DNA of 64,000 nucleotides from Tabrizicola sp. (GTDB lineage: Bacteria > Pseudomonadota > Alphaproteobacteria > Rhodobacterales > Rhodobacteraceae), in the NCBI RefSeq assembly GCF_016792905.1, contig NZ_JAEULP010000020.1:62001-126000 (forward strand), given 5' to 3'. Shown here piece after piece: positions 55,196 through 63,190 of the stretch; within the stretch, counting starts at the first letter, position 1; each line of letters begins with the position of its first letter. The position numbers were made by a program, and so were the translations under genes. The notes below the pieces were generated by a model. The model was given only the letters and a program-made list of their open reading frames with translations, did no database searches and was not told the origin of the DNA.

Positions 55196-57214
55196 ATGTT
55201 CCGGTTTCAAGTCGATCTCCTGGGCTCTTGCCGGGTCGCCCGCATCGCGTCGGGCGAGGAGGTTGCGTTCAAGACCCGCAAGACGCGCTGCCTGCTGGGG
55301 CTCTTGCTGTTGAGCCCGGGATGCCGGATGAACCGGGAGCAGCTGGCCTCGCTGCTGTGGGACCCCGCGCCCGAGGCGCTGGCGCGCTCGAGCCTGCGGC
55401 AGGCGTTGCGCGAGTTGCGCGAGGTGCTGGGTCCCGAGGACGAGGATCTGGTGGAGGCCGACCGCTTTTCGGTCGGGCTGAAAGGTGCTTCCTTTGCGCT
55501 GGACGTGCGGCGGTTTCGCGAGCTGATTGCCACCAGCACACATGACCAGAATGCGCTCCTGTCAGCGGCGGCGCTTTGGCAGGGCGAGCTGTTCGGTCCT
55601 GCCCAGCCCGCGGCACCGGTCTTCGAAGCCTGGTTGCAGATCGAACGGTCGCAACTTCGGTCGGTCCTGACCACGGCGCTGACCGACCAGCTGGAAAAGC
55701 TGATCGCCGCCAATGCCTTCGCCGACACCCGCATCGCCGAGGAGCTGGTGCGGATCGAACCCTCGCACGAGCTTGCGCACCAGTTTGTCATGCGCTTCCA
55801 CGCGCTACGCGGCGACCAGTCGGCGGCGCTGAGGCAGTTCGGCCTCCTGGAACAGGCGCTGGCCGAAGAGTTGGACAGCGAGCCGAGCGAGGCCTCGAAT
55901 GCGCTTCTGGTCGCAATCAAGAGTGGCGAGGTGTCCCTGCAACGCCCGATCACCACACCCGCACCAGACCGGGCCCCGCTGACGCGCAACGGCCCGCCCC
56001 GGATCACGATCCGGCCGCCACTGACCCGCTACACGGATGCGAGCAAGGACTACCTTGGCGAAGGCTTTGCCTTTCTTGCCAAGTCCTGCCTGTCGAAGTT
56101 CCGCTGCTGGATCGTCATCCCCTGGCCGTCAAGCGGCTTCGACTCGGCTGCGGTCGTCGACTTCACGGCCGTGGGCAGTGCCATCGACGCCGATTTCGCG
56201 GTGGACTGCGTGCTGGACTGGCGCACGGGCGGCGGCAAGCTGTTCGTCACCCTGATCGACTGCCGCGACGGCAGCGAGGTCTGGTCGCATCTCTTCCCGG
56301 TGGCCGAGCACGAGTTGCAGGAGATCAGCTCGTCCGTCGCGGGGGCGGTGGCGGCGAACCTGGCGTCGCAGGTCAACCACATCACGCTCCTGCGCCACGC
56401 CCGCAGCACGCCCGGCAATCCGGTGGCCTATGACCTGTGGCTGAAGGGGCACCAGCTGTCGCGCCTGTGGTCGGCCGAGGCGGATGCGGAAGCCGAGGCG
56501 ATGTTCCTGCGCGCGATCGAGCTGGACCCGGGTCTTGCGGGCAGCCATGCGAGCCTGGCGCAGGTCCTGTCCACCCGGAGCATGGTCCGACCCGGGTACC
56601 CGAACCGCAAGGCCGATTGTGCCAAGGCGTTCAAGCACGCGCGGGAGGCCATCGCGCTCGACCCCTATGACCCGCGCTGTCATATCAGCATGGCCTGGAA
56701 CTGGGCGATTGCGCGGTCGCCCGAGCGGGCGAATTCGCATTTCCGGCTGGCGGTGGACATGAACCCGAATGATGCCGAAACCCTGATCGCCGCGGCAAGC
56801 GGGCTGGGCTTCCTGGGTCATGCGACCGAGGCCCGGGAACTGGCCCTCCAGGCGGTCAGGCTGAACCCGATCTATCCGGAATACTACACCGCCTATCTCG
56901 CCGGCATTCATTTCATGGCGGGCGACCATGCCGCGACCATCGCCACGGTCGAGAAATGCCCCGACGGCTTCCCCGACCTCGGGGTGTGGGCGGTGGCGTC
57001 CTTCGCGCATCTGGGGCGGGCGGGAGAGGCCGGGGCGGCCTATCGCACCTTCCTCCGCATCGCGAGCCAGATGTGGGAGGGTCCTGCCAACCCTGACGAA
57101 GAGGCGCTGGAGACCTGGGTGGTCGAGAGCCTGCCGATCTGCTGGCCGGAAGGTCGGCTGAGCCTGCAAAAGGGCCTGCGGCTCGCCCGCGACATGGCGG
57201 CCGAGCACGCCTGA
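55196..57214 (+). CDS. SARP/BTAD-type transcriptional regulator with TolB-like and TPR regions
   Basis: 672 residues. N-terminal OmpR-like winged helix about 3-95 (FKTRKTRCLLGLLLLSPG, SSLRQALRELREVLG), BTAD about 100-245 (DVRRFRELIA ... ALRQFGLLEQALAEELDSEP), a central beta/alpha region about 265-400 resembling the TolB-like domain found beside TPRs in cyclase-type and CadC-type regulators (AVGSAIDADFAVDCVLDWRT), then TPR repeats about 430-600 (AEAMFLRAIELDPGLAG, FRLAVDMNPNDAETLIAAAS). BTAD regulators typically control a neighbouring biosynthetic cluster. ATG after GGGGGACCTCCTGC. It lies on the same strand as YcaO and peroxidase genes. Confidence 0.88.
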   Translation: MFRFQVDLLGSCRVARIASGEEVAFKTRKTRCLLGLLLLSPGCRMNREQLASLLWDPAPEALARSSLRQALRELREVLGPEDEDLVEADRFSVGLKGASFALDVRRFRELIATSTHDQNALLSAAALWQGELFGPAQPAAPVFEAWLQIERSQLRSVLTTALTDQLEKLIAANAFADTRIAEELVRIEPSHELAHQFVMRFHALRGDQSAALRQFGLLEQALAEELDSEPSEASNALLVAIKSGEVSLQRPITTPAPDRAPLTRNGPPRITIRPPLTRYTDASKDYLGEGFAFLAKSCLSKFRCWIVIPWPSSGFDSAAVVDFTAVGSAIDADFAVDCVLDWRTGGGKLFVTLIDCRDGSEVWSHLFPVAEHELQEISSSVAGAVAANLASQVNHITLLRHARSTPGNPVAYDLWLKGHQLSRLWSAEADAEAEAMFLRAIELDPGLAGSHASLAQVLSTRSMVRPGYPNRKADCAKAFKHAREAIALDPYDPRCHISMAWNWAIARSPERANSHFRLAVDMNPNDAETLIAAASGLGFLGHATEARELALQAVRLNPIYPEYYTAYLAGIHFMAGDHAATIATVEKCPDGFPDLGVWAVASFAHLGRAGEAGAAYRTFLRIASQMWEGPANPDEEALETWVVESLPICWPEGRLSLQKGLRLARDMAAEHA

Positions 57215-57224
57215 ATACCTGCCT

Positions 57225-57605
57225 TCAGCGACAGTGGCGCATGAAATAGCGGGCGAGCAGCACCTTGAAGCGCACGTTCTGCGGGCCGCCATAGCTCGGC
57301 TCGTCCTCGACTTTCGGTGGGGTCTTCAACAGGCCCGACCACGGGATGCGGACGTGCATCCGGTTCGGAGTGTCGTAGACCGGCACGATTTCCACGCTGT
57401 CCGGAATCTCGCCATTCGGCCCGGCGCCGGGGCCGTCGTAGCGGTAGCCGTTGGCGTGAAGCCAGCCGCGGGTGTCGTCGTTGAACTTCTTCCATTCCGA
57501 CGTGGCCGTATCCTTGAAGGCCGACTTCGAGACCCGCATGATCGCCTCGCCCGTCGCGACCTGATCGGCCAGTGCATCGCTTTTCAGTTTGAAAAACCCA
57601 ACCAT
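57225..57605 (-). CDS. Hypothetical protein inside the YcaO cluster (126 aa)
   Basis: ATG with GAGAGGGCGG upstream (MVGFFKLKSDALADQVATGE). Mostly soluble, with charged helices near the N-terminus and a basic end (FKVLLARYFMRHCR). No signal peptide, no obvious domain, and no Ser/Thr/Cys-rich core, so it does not look like a RiPP precursor. It points opposite to its neighbours, between the BTAD regulator and YcaO; both neighbours' shared motifs flank it. Role unknown. Confidence 0.7.
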   Translation of the reverse strand: MVGFFKLKSDALADQVATGEAIMRVSKSAFKDTATSEWKKFNDDTRGWLHANGYRYDGPGAGPNGEIPDSVEIVPVYDTPNRMHVRIPWSGLLKTPPKVEDEPSYGGPQNVRFKVLLARYFMRHCR

Positions 57606-57692
57606 TCCGCCCTCTCTCCCTCTGTTCGGTCTGCCGCCGCGCCTCGTTCCCGACATCACTATTCGTCCGTTCCGTGATGGCAGCGTGAAATG

Positions 57693-57710
57693 CCCGGCGC
57701 CTTGCGCAAT
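57693..57710 (+). promoter_or_regulatory. Shared 18-bp motif before the YcaO gene
   Basis: CCCGGCGCCTTGCGCAAT, ending 41 bp before the YcaO start and 88 bp before the divergent 126-aa gene. Matches the motif at 55147-55164 at 16 of 18 positions. A weaker CCTTGCGCA occurs at 60655 before the lipoprotein. Confidence 0.45.
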
Positions 57711-57751
57711 CCGGTCTTGATCGGACATCGCAACGGCACTCCTATGCAAGC

Positions 57752-58816
57752 ATGAAACAGAACCAGGCGGAACTGATCGCGCGGATGGGGCCTGCGCTGG
57801 CGACGGATTTCTCCGTCGTGCCCTTGGATGCGCCGGATGCGCCGCTGTTCCTGGCCGTGGCCCTGCCGAACAGCGAAGGCGTGACCGGGCTCAAGCCGCG
57901 CCTGCCCGCGGGGCGCGGGATGACGATGGCGCAGGCCCTGCTTGCAGCGGGAGCCGAGGCGCTGGAACTGCGGTCAAGCCTGGCGCAGCACCACCTGGCC
58001 GAACTTGCCGCACTGCCGCGCAGGGACGGGCTTGCCAGGGTGACGGCGACGGACATGCTGAGCGGTGAACCGGTGGAGGTGCCCGCGCAGCTTGTCTACC
58101 TGGACTGTGCGGCAGTGCTGTCCGAGCCACTGGTGAAGGACGCGGATTCGACGGGTTGCGCGACGGGTGCGGACCGCGACGGCGCCATTGCGGCCGGGCT
58201 CTGGGAATGCGTGGAGCGGGACGCCGTCGCGCTGTGGTGGCATGGCGGCCGCCCTGCGGCTCCGCTGCCGCTTGACCTCATCGACGAACACCAGCCACGG
58301 CTGTTCTGGTGGCTGCACCAGCGGGCGCGACAGACTTTGCTTCTGGACCTGACGACCGACATCGGCCTGCCCGTGGTGGCGGCCGTTTCCGCCGATGCCG
58401 ACGGGCGGGTGGTGGCGACCGGCACGGCCGCGAGGCCGGTTCTGGAAGACGCCGCGCTGGCCGCCGTGACCGAGATGGTTCAGACCGAGGTGGGCATGGA
58501 GCTTGCGCGCGAGGCTGGGGATCCGGAGGTCCTGGCCTGGATCGGCCAGGCCTCGACCGGGCGCCAACCGCAATTTGCACCCGCCGCCCCGGCGAGGGAG
58601 CCGGACGTCTCGCTGGATCGGGAAGGGCTTCTGACCCGCCTGGCCGGGCTTGGTCACCGGGCGCTTGCGGTGGATCTGACGCTGCCCGGCGACCCCCTGC
58701 CAAGCCTGCGCGTCCTTGTGCCCGGCCTTTGCGCGATGCGCGGAGGGACCGACACGTCCCGCTTTGCCCGGCTTTGCCCGAAAGCCTCGGGCCTGAACCT
58801 GCCTGAACCCTACTGA
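57752..58816 (+). CDS. YcaO-family ATP-dependent peptide-modifying enzyme
   Basis: 354 residues. YcaO ATP/Mg motifs: STGCATGADRDGAIAAGLWE with E152-x-x-E155-R156 (WECVERDA) and later ExxQ at E241-Q244 (AAVTEMVQTE), then RVLVPGL near residue 320. YcaO enzymes use ATP to activate peptide backbone amides, forming azolines, amidines or thioamides, or act in ribosomal S12 methylthiolation. The C-terminus LNLPEPY lacks the full PxPxP of azoline-forming cyclodehydratases, and no E1-like or TfuA partner is present. Followed after 21 bp by a haem peroxidase gene, so the two are probably one operon. No strong ribosome-binding site is seen. Confidence 0.88.
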   Translation: MKQNQAELIARMGPALATDFSVVPLDAPDAPLFLAVALPNSEGVTGLKPRLPAGRGMTMAQALLAAGAEALELRSSLAQHHLAELAALPRRDGLARVTATDMLSGEPVEVPAQLVYLDCAAVLSEPLVKDADSTGCATGADRDGAIAAGLWECVERDAVALWWHGGRPAAPLPLDLIDEHQPRLFWWLHQRARQTLLLDLTTDIGLPVVAAVSADADGRVVATGTAARPVLEDAALAAVTEMVQTEVGMELAREAGDPEVLAWIGQASTGRQPQFAPAAPAREPDVSLDREGLLTRLAGLGHRALAVDLTLPGDPLPSLRVLVPGLCAMRGGTDTSRFARLCPKASGLNLPEPY

Positions 58817-58837
58817 TTCCTGCACGAGGGCCCCGCG

Positions 58838-60529
58838 ATGCCGCCGATCACGAGCACGCACAACCTGATCGACCGGGAGGATGCGCGCCCGACCCTTGCA
58901 GCGGCCCGGTCCAGATCGCGCTACACCTACCTGTTTCCGGCGCTCGCCGAAGACCCGCTGGTCGGCTGCGTGACCGGAACCACCGCCAGGGCGACCTGCG
59001 ACCGGCTGCGCGCCTTCGAGATCGCCAGCCGCGTTCCACTGAGCGGGATGCCGGTGGTGCAGATGAAGCTGCCGGCGGCCTACACCTATTTCGGCCAGTT
59101 CGTGAACCATGACATCTCTGCCCCGACGGGCGATGTGGTGACACAGCACGGCTGGACGGCGGCGGCAGGCGTCATCGGCGCGGTCGATCCGCCGGGCCTT
59201 GACCGGAACCGGCGAGCGAAGCCGTCGATCATCCTGGACAACCTCGCCAACGAACACCCGGAGCCGCTGACGCTGTCCAGCCTTTACGGCGACGGCCCGG
59301 AAAGCGCAGACCCGGAGATCCGGGCGCTGTATCATGCCGATGGCAAGCGGTTTCGTCTGGGGCAGACCCGACGCGAGGCGGACGCGGTCTTCACCAACCT
59401 CCTGATAAACCCCGCGCGCGTGATCCATGCGACCGGCGCGCCGGACATTCCGCGCGCGGCCGGTGTGCCGCAGCTTGCAGATCGCCGCAATGACGAGAAC
59501 CTGATCCTCAGCCAGCTGCACCTGGCGCTGATGCTTCTGCACAACAAGGCCGTGACCGCGCTTGAGCCGCAGGTCCCGGACGCCGCCGAATGCTTTCGTC
59601 AGGCACGGCAGCTTGTGACCCGGCATTACCACTGGCTGATCCTGAACGACTACCTGCCCCGGCTTCTGTCGACCGCCGTCACGGGCAAGCCCCTGTCCCG
59701 ATGGCCGACCCGCCTGACCGAAGCCAACCGCGTGCCGCTGGAATTCACCACCGCCGCCTTCCGGTTCGGGCATTCGATGGTCGGGGCAGCCTATGATTTC
59801 AACGCGAATTTCGGGGTGAACGGTCGCATATCCGACACCGGGGCCACGCTGGAGGACCTCTTCGCCTTCACCTCGCATGGCAACATGCAGGCCAGCCTGC
59901 CCGGCGCGCATGCCCTGCCCGACCATTGGGTGATCGACTGGAAGCGCATGACCCGGGTCCTGCCGCAACCGGCGCACGGCGCCCCGCGCGACTTCGGCAG
60001 CGCCGAGCGGATCGACCTCACCTTCGCGCGGGACATGCTGAACATCGTCGGGGATTCCACGGCGGCGGTGCATGGCTCGATCCTGTTCCGCAACCTGATG
60101 CGCGGCTTCCATCGCCGGATTCCGTTTGGACAGCGTCTCGCCGGCGAGTACGGCGTTGCGCCGCTGAGCGAAGACGAGGTCCGCATGGCGCTTCCGGATG
60201 ATGGCCTGCTGCCGCCCGGCACCCGGGGCCTGCGCGAGACGGCGGCGACGCTTGGCTTCCTGCGCGAAACCCCGGCCTGGCTCTACTTCCTGTGCGAAGC
60301 CCGCGCCCGCGAGAATGGCGAGCGCGTCGGGCCGACGGCCAGCCACATCATCGCCGACACCATCGTCGGGCTGATCCGGCTGAACCCGGCCTCCTATCTC
60401 AATCTGGACGGCGGCGGCTGGCATCCGAGGGAGTCGGTGCTGGGCAGGTCTTCTGCAGGCGGGCTGACGACGATCCGCAAGCTGCTGGTCTTTGCGGTGC
60501 AGGACAGCGTGCCGCCGGTCGGGGGCTGA
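58838..60529 (+). CDS. Animal-type haem peroxidase
   Basis: 563 residues. Distal His is H91 in YFGQFVNHDIS; catalytic Arg/Glu region LADRRNDENLILSQLHLALM; proximal His is H312 in AFRFGHSMVGAAY. These are the An_peroxidase motifs. It uses hydrogen peroxide to oxidise halides or phenolic groups, or to modify peptides. No signal peptide is seen, so it may act in the cytoplasm or leave with help. It is co-directional with YcaO 21 bp upstream; pairing suggests an oxidative tailoring step, but this is inference. Confidence 0.93.
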   Translation: MPPITSTHNLIDREDARPTLAAARSRSRYTYLFPALAEDPLVGCVTGTTARATCDRLRAFEIASRVPLSGMPVVQMKLPAAYTYFGQFVNHDISAPTGDVVTQHGWTAAAGVIGAVDPPGLDRNRRAKPSIILDNLANEHPEPLTLSSLYGDGPESADPEIRALYHADGKRFRLGQTRREADAVFTNLLINPARVIHATGAPDIPRAAGVPQLADRRNDENLILSQLHLALMLLHNKAVTALEPQVPDAAECFRQARQLVTRHYHWLILNDYLPRLLSTAVTGKPLSRWPTRLTEANRVPLEFTTAAFRFGHSMVGAAYDFNANFGVNGRISDTGATLEDLFAFTSHGNMQASLPGAHALPDHWVIDWKRMTRVLPQPAHGAPRDFGSAERIDLTFARDMLNIVGDSTAAVHGSILFRNLMRGFHRRIPFGQRLAGEYGVAPLSEDEVRMALPDDGLLPPGTRGLRETAATLGFLRETPAWLYFLCEARARENGERVGPTASHIIADTIVGLIRLNPASYLNLDGGGWHPRESVLGRSSAGGLTTIRKLLVFAVQDSVPPVGG

Positions 60530-60718
60530 GGCTGGCGCAAACCTGCCACGCCGGACCTGCATCCGGGTCATGTTTGCCCGCCCCGTGCCCGCGCCCCCCT
60601 AGACAGTCGCGCGAATCCGATTCATAGACGCCGCGATGCGGGCGGCGGGAGTGTCCTTGCGCACAGCCGCCAATGCCGCCCCACTGCCGTCGTTGTCCTT
60701 GCACAGAAGACCACGCCC

Positions 60719-61216
60719 ATGACCGCCGAACCACTTGGCCACCCGGATCGCCAGGCCCGCCGCAATCGCCACCCGTGGATGATGGCCGCGCTCTTGATCC
60801 TGCCGCTCGCGGCCTGCGCCAGCGGGACCAGCCCGATGCAGCTTTACCCGCTTCAGGGCGAGATCGCCGACAAGGACCCGACGCTGGTCATCCAGGCGAC
60901 GGCGAAGAACACCACCAGCACCTCGGGCGACCTGACTTTCCGGCTGCCCGAGCGCGGCAAATGCCTGGGCACCTGGTCTTCGCTGACCCCCCGCACCGTG
61001 TCGAACACCAAGGGCCTCTCCCTGACCTGGAGCAAGACCGGCGGCGAGGTGGGCAAGGAAAGTTCGACCGTCGCCGGGGTGAACAACGGCGAGATCTATG
61101 CCGTCTGCGCCGACGGAACGCGGGTGCAGGGTACCTTCGTCATCGGATCGGGCACAGCCAGCGGCACGGGCCAGGCGTCGGACACCAACGGCAACGTCTA
61201 CAAGCTGCTGTTCTAG
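60719..61216 (+). CDS. Lipoprotein of unknown function (165 aa)
   Basis: Arg-rich N-region, hydrophobic helix and lipobox LPLAAC with Cys33 (MTAEPLGHPD ... LLILPLAACASG); an inner ATG at residue 21 is possible. The mature protein is beta-rich and Thr/Ser/Gly-rich with two more Cys (GKCLGTW, YAVCADG) likely disulfide-bonded. No known domain. It ends the cluster, 190 bp after the peroxidase, and its stop shares CTAG with convergent aroB. Confidence 0.82.
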   Translation: MTAEPLGHPDRQARRNRHPWMMAALLILPLAACASGTSPMQLYPLQGEIADKDPTLVIQATAKNTTSTSGDLTFRLPERGKCLGTWSSLTPRTVSNTKGLSLTWSKTGGEVGKESSTVAGVNNGEIYAVCADGTRVQGTFVIGSGTASGTGQASDTNGNVYKLLF

Positions 61217-62319
61217 CGCCCGAGCGCCTCATCGAGTACCGCGCGCACGGCGTCGCCCGGCACGTCATCGGCCACGAAAGCCTGCCCGATCCGGTGCGCG
61301 AGGATGAAGCGTAGCTTGCCGTCAACCACCTTCTTGTCCTGCCCCATCAGCGCGATCAGCGTGTCGGCCCCCGGCAGCTCGCCGGGAATGTCGCGGATGT
61401 CGACCTTCATGCCCATCGCCTTGAGATGCGCACGAACACGGCTCGGCTCCTCCTGGCTGCAAAAGCCAAGGCGCGACGACAGTTCGAACGCCAGCGCGCA
61501 GCCGATGGCCACCCCTTCGCCGTGGAGCAGGCGGTCGGAATATCCTGTCGCCTTTTCAAGAGCATGGCAGAACGTGTGGCCGAGGTTCAGAAGCGCGCGT
61601 TCCCCCTCTTCGGTTTCATCGCGCGAGACGATCCCGGCCTTCATCTCGACCGACCGGGTCACGGCGCGCAGCCGGGCTGCCTTGTCGCCGACGCGGATCG
61701 CCGGGCCTTCGCGCTCCAGCCAGTCGAAGAAGGCCGCGTCGCCCAGAAGCCCGTATTTCACCACCTCTCCGTAGCCCGACAGGAAATCGCGGTCGGGCAG
61801 CGTGGTCAGCACCTCGATGTCGGCCAGGACCAGGCTTGGCTGGTGGAAGGCGCCGACCAGGTTCTTGCCCTGGGGCGTGTTGATCCCGGTCTTGCCGCCG
61901 ACCGAACTGTCGACCTGGGCCAGGAGCGTCGTCGGCAGCTGCACGAAGCGCACCCCCCGGCGCAGGATCGCCGCGGAAAAGCCAACCAGATCACCGATCA
62001 CGCCGCCCCCGAAGGCGATCACCACATCCTTGCGCTCGACCTTCTGGTCCAGCAGCCATTCCGTGCAGCGCGCCAGGTTCTCCCAGCCCTTGGTCGCCTC
62101 GCCCGCAGGCAGGATCAGGGCCGATGAGCCGATGCCTTCGGCTTCCAGCGCGGCGGTCAGGGCGGGAAGATGGTGTGGGGCAACGGTTTCGTCGGTCACG
62201 ACCGCCACCCGCTTGCGGCGCAGGAGCGGTGCAACCTCGGCGCCCGCGCGTGCGATCAGGCCCGAGCCGATCCGCACCTCGTAGGAGCGTTCGCCCAATT
62301 CCACCTTGACCCTGTTCAA
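61213..62319 (-). CDS. aroB: 3-dehydroquinate synthase
   Basis: 368 residues from a TTG start preceded by GGAGG; the TTG lies 3 bp past the aroK stop, and the length equals the family. NAD site GEATKGWENLARC and metal/substrate residues in DVVIAFGGGVIGDLVGFSA, SSVGGKTGINTPQGKNL, GYGEVVKYGLL and NLGHTFCHALE. Second step of the shikimate pathway, converting DAHP to 3-dehydroquinate. Translated right after aroK, the usual pairing. Confidence 0.97.
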   Translation of the reverse strand: MNRVKVELGERSYEVRIGSGLIARAGAEVAPLLRRKRVAVVTDETVAPHHLPALTAALEAEGIGSSALILPAGEATKGWENLARCTEWLLDQKVERKDVVIAFGGGVIGDLVGFSAAILRRGVRFVQLPTTLLAQVDSSVGGKTGINTPQGKNLVGAFHQPSLVLADIEVLTTLPDRDFLSGYGEVVKYGLLGDAAFFDWLEREGPAIRVGDKAARLRAVTRSVEMKAGIVSRDETEEGERALLNLGHTFCHALEKATGYSDRLLHGEGVAIGCALAFELSSRLGFCSQEEPSRVRAHLKAMGMKVDIRDIPGELPGADTLIALMGQDKKVVDGKLRFILAHRIGQAFVADDVPGDAVRAVLDEALGR

Positions 62320-62321
62320 GA

Positions 62322-62861
62322 TCAGACCTCCAGCACGTCCGGCCGTGATTTCAGCGCCGCGACCACCCGGGTGGCCATCTCTTCGACCGAGCGTTCGGCA
62401 GCGCTTTCCACCACGATGTCGGCCTGCGCATAGAACGGCTGCCGGGCTTCGTAAAGCTCGCGCAGGGTCTCGCGCGGGTTCGCCGTGCGCAGCAGGGGCC
62501 GCGTCGTCTTGTGGCGGACACGCTGCCACAGAAGCTCCAATTCTGCCTTGAGCCAGACCGAGACGCCGACGTCATGCATCAGCTGACGGTTTGCCTCGGC
62601 CAGGAAGGCGCCCCCCCCGGTGGACAGGACGCATGGGGTGCCGCGCAGCAGGCGGCCGATCACCTCGGTTTCACGCGCGCGGAAGAACGGTTCGCCATCA
62701 CGTTCGAAGATCTCGGCGATAGTGCGGTTGGCGGCGCGCACGATTTCCTCGTCGGAATCGCGGAATTCCACCCCCAACTGCCGGGCAAGGGCGGTGCCGA
62801 CCGCCGTCTTGCCCGCCCCCATCATTCCCACAAGGACCACAGTCTTCGCCAGCCTGGCCAT
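62322..62861 (-). CDS. aroK: Shikimate kinase
   Basis: 179 residues from MARLAKTVVLVGMMG with GGAG upstream. Walker A GMMGAGKT at residues 12-19, DSDEEI shikimate-binding Asp, RARETEVI and the lid Arg (RPLLRT). Phosphorylates shikimate with ATP. The stop is followed within 3 bp by the aroB start. Divergent from the 44-aa protein gene, 194 bp away. Confidence 0.96.
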   Translation of the reverse strand: MARLAKTVVLVGMMGAGKTAVGTALARQLGVEFRDSDEEIVRAANRTIAEIFERDGEPFFRARETEVIGRLLRGTPCVLSTGGGAFLAEANRQLMHDVGVSVWLKAELELLWQRVRHKTTRPLLRTANPRETLRELYEARQPFYAQADIVVESAAERSVEEMATRVVAALKSRPDVLEV

Positions 62862-62937
62862 GGCTCTCCGTTTCGTGACCTTCGGGCAAGGACTTGCCGA
62901 AGGGAAATCTTCCTCCCTCAATGGCGTGAACTTTCCC

Positions 62938-62956
62938 CGAATGCTATATACATTCG
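62938..62956. promoter_or_regulatory. Inverted repeat in the aroK/44-aa-protein divergent region
   Basis: CGAATG-CTATATA-CATTCG, 6-bp arms with a 7-bp AT-rich centre. Found by eye; may be an operator overlapping a -10-like TATATA. Regulator unknown. Confidence 0.3.
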
Positions 62957-63055
62957 CAAGGAACCTGCCGCAGCCATCGCGATGGATGACTGACGACAGC
63001 AAGAAGAACCCGGCGGATCAAGCCGTCGGGACAGAAGTCGAGGAAGGGCAATTCG

Positions 63056-63190
63056 ATGGGTCGGATCATCAAGGCGTTGGTGGTGCTGGTGATTTTTGGC
63101 TTCCTCGGCTTGACCGGTTATGCCTATCTGGGTGATCTGACGCCGAGTCAGGGCGAAGTGAAGAAGCCTGTGGTGCTGAATGCGGATTAG
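63056..63190 (+). CDS. Small membrane protein (44 aa)
   Basis: ATG after AGGAAGG. Reads MGRIIKALVVLVIFGFLGLT, GYAYLGDLTPSQGEVKK and ends PVVLNAD. One transmembrane helix, residues 5-24, short periplasmic or cytoplasmic tail. I recall similar 40-45-residue proteins (GYAYLGDL motif) upstream of this exported-protein gene in Rhodobacterales. Its last 11 bp overlap the next gene's start, so the pair is coupled. Confidence 0.8.
   Translation: MGRIIKALVVLVIFGFLGLTGYAYLGDLTPSQGEVKKPVVLNAD

Noticed and set aside
57685-57720. Tiny frame MKCPAPCAIRS overlapping the shared motif as a RiPP precursor
   Set aside because: Eleven codons only, no leader, no counterpart at the other motif copy. Its two Cys are not enough for a claim.
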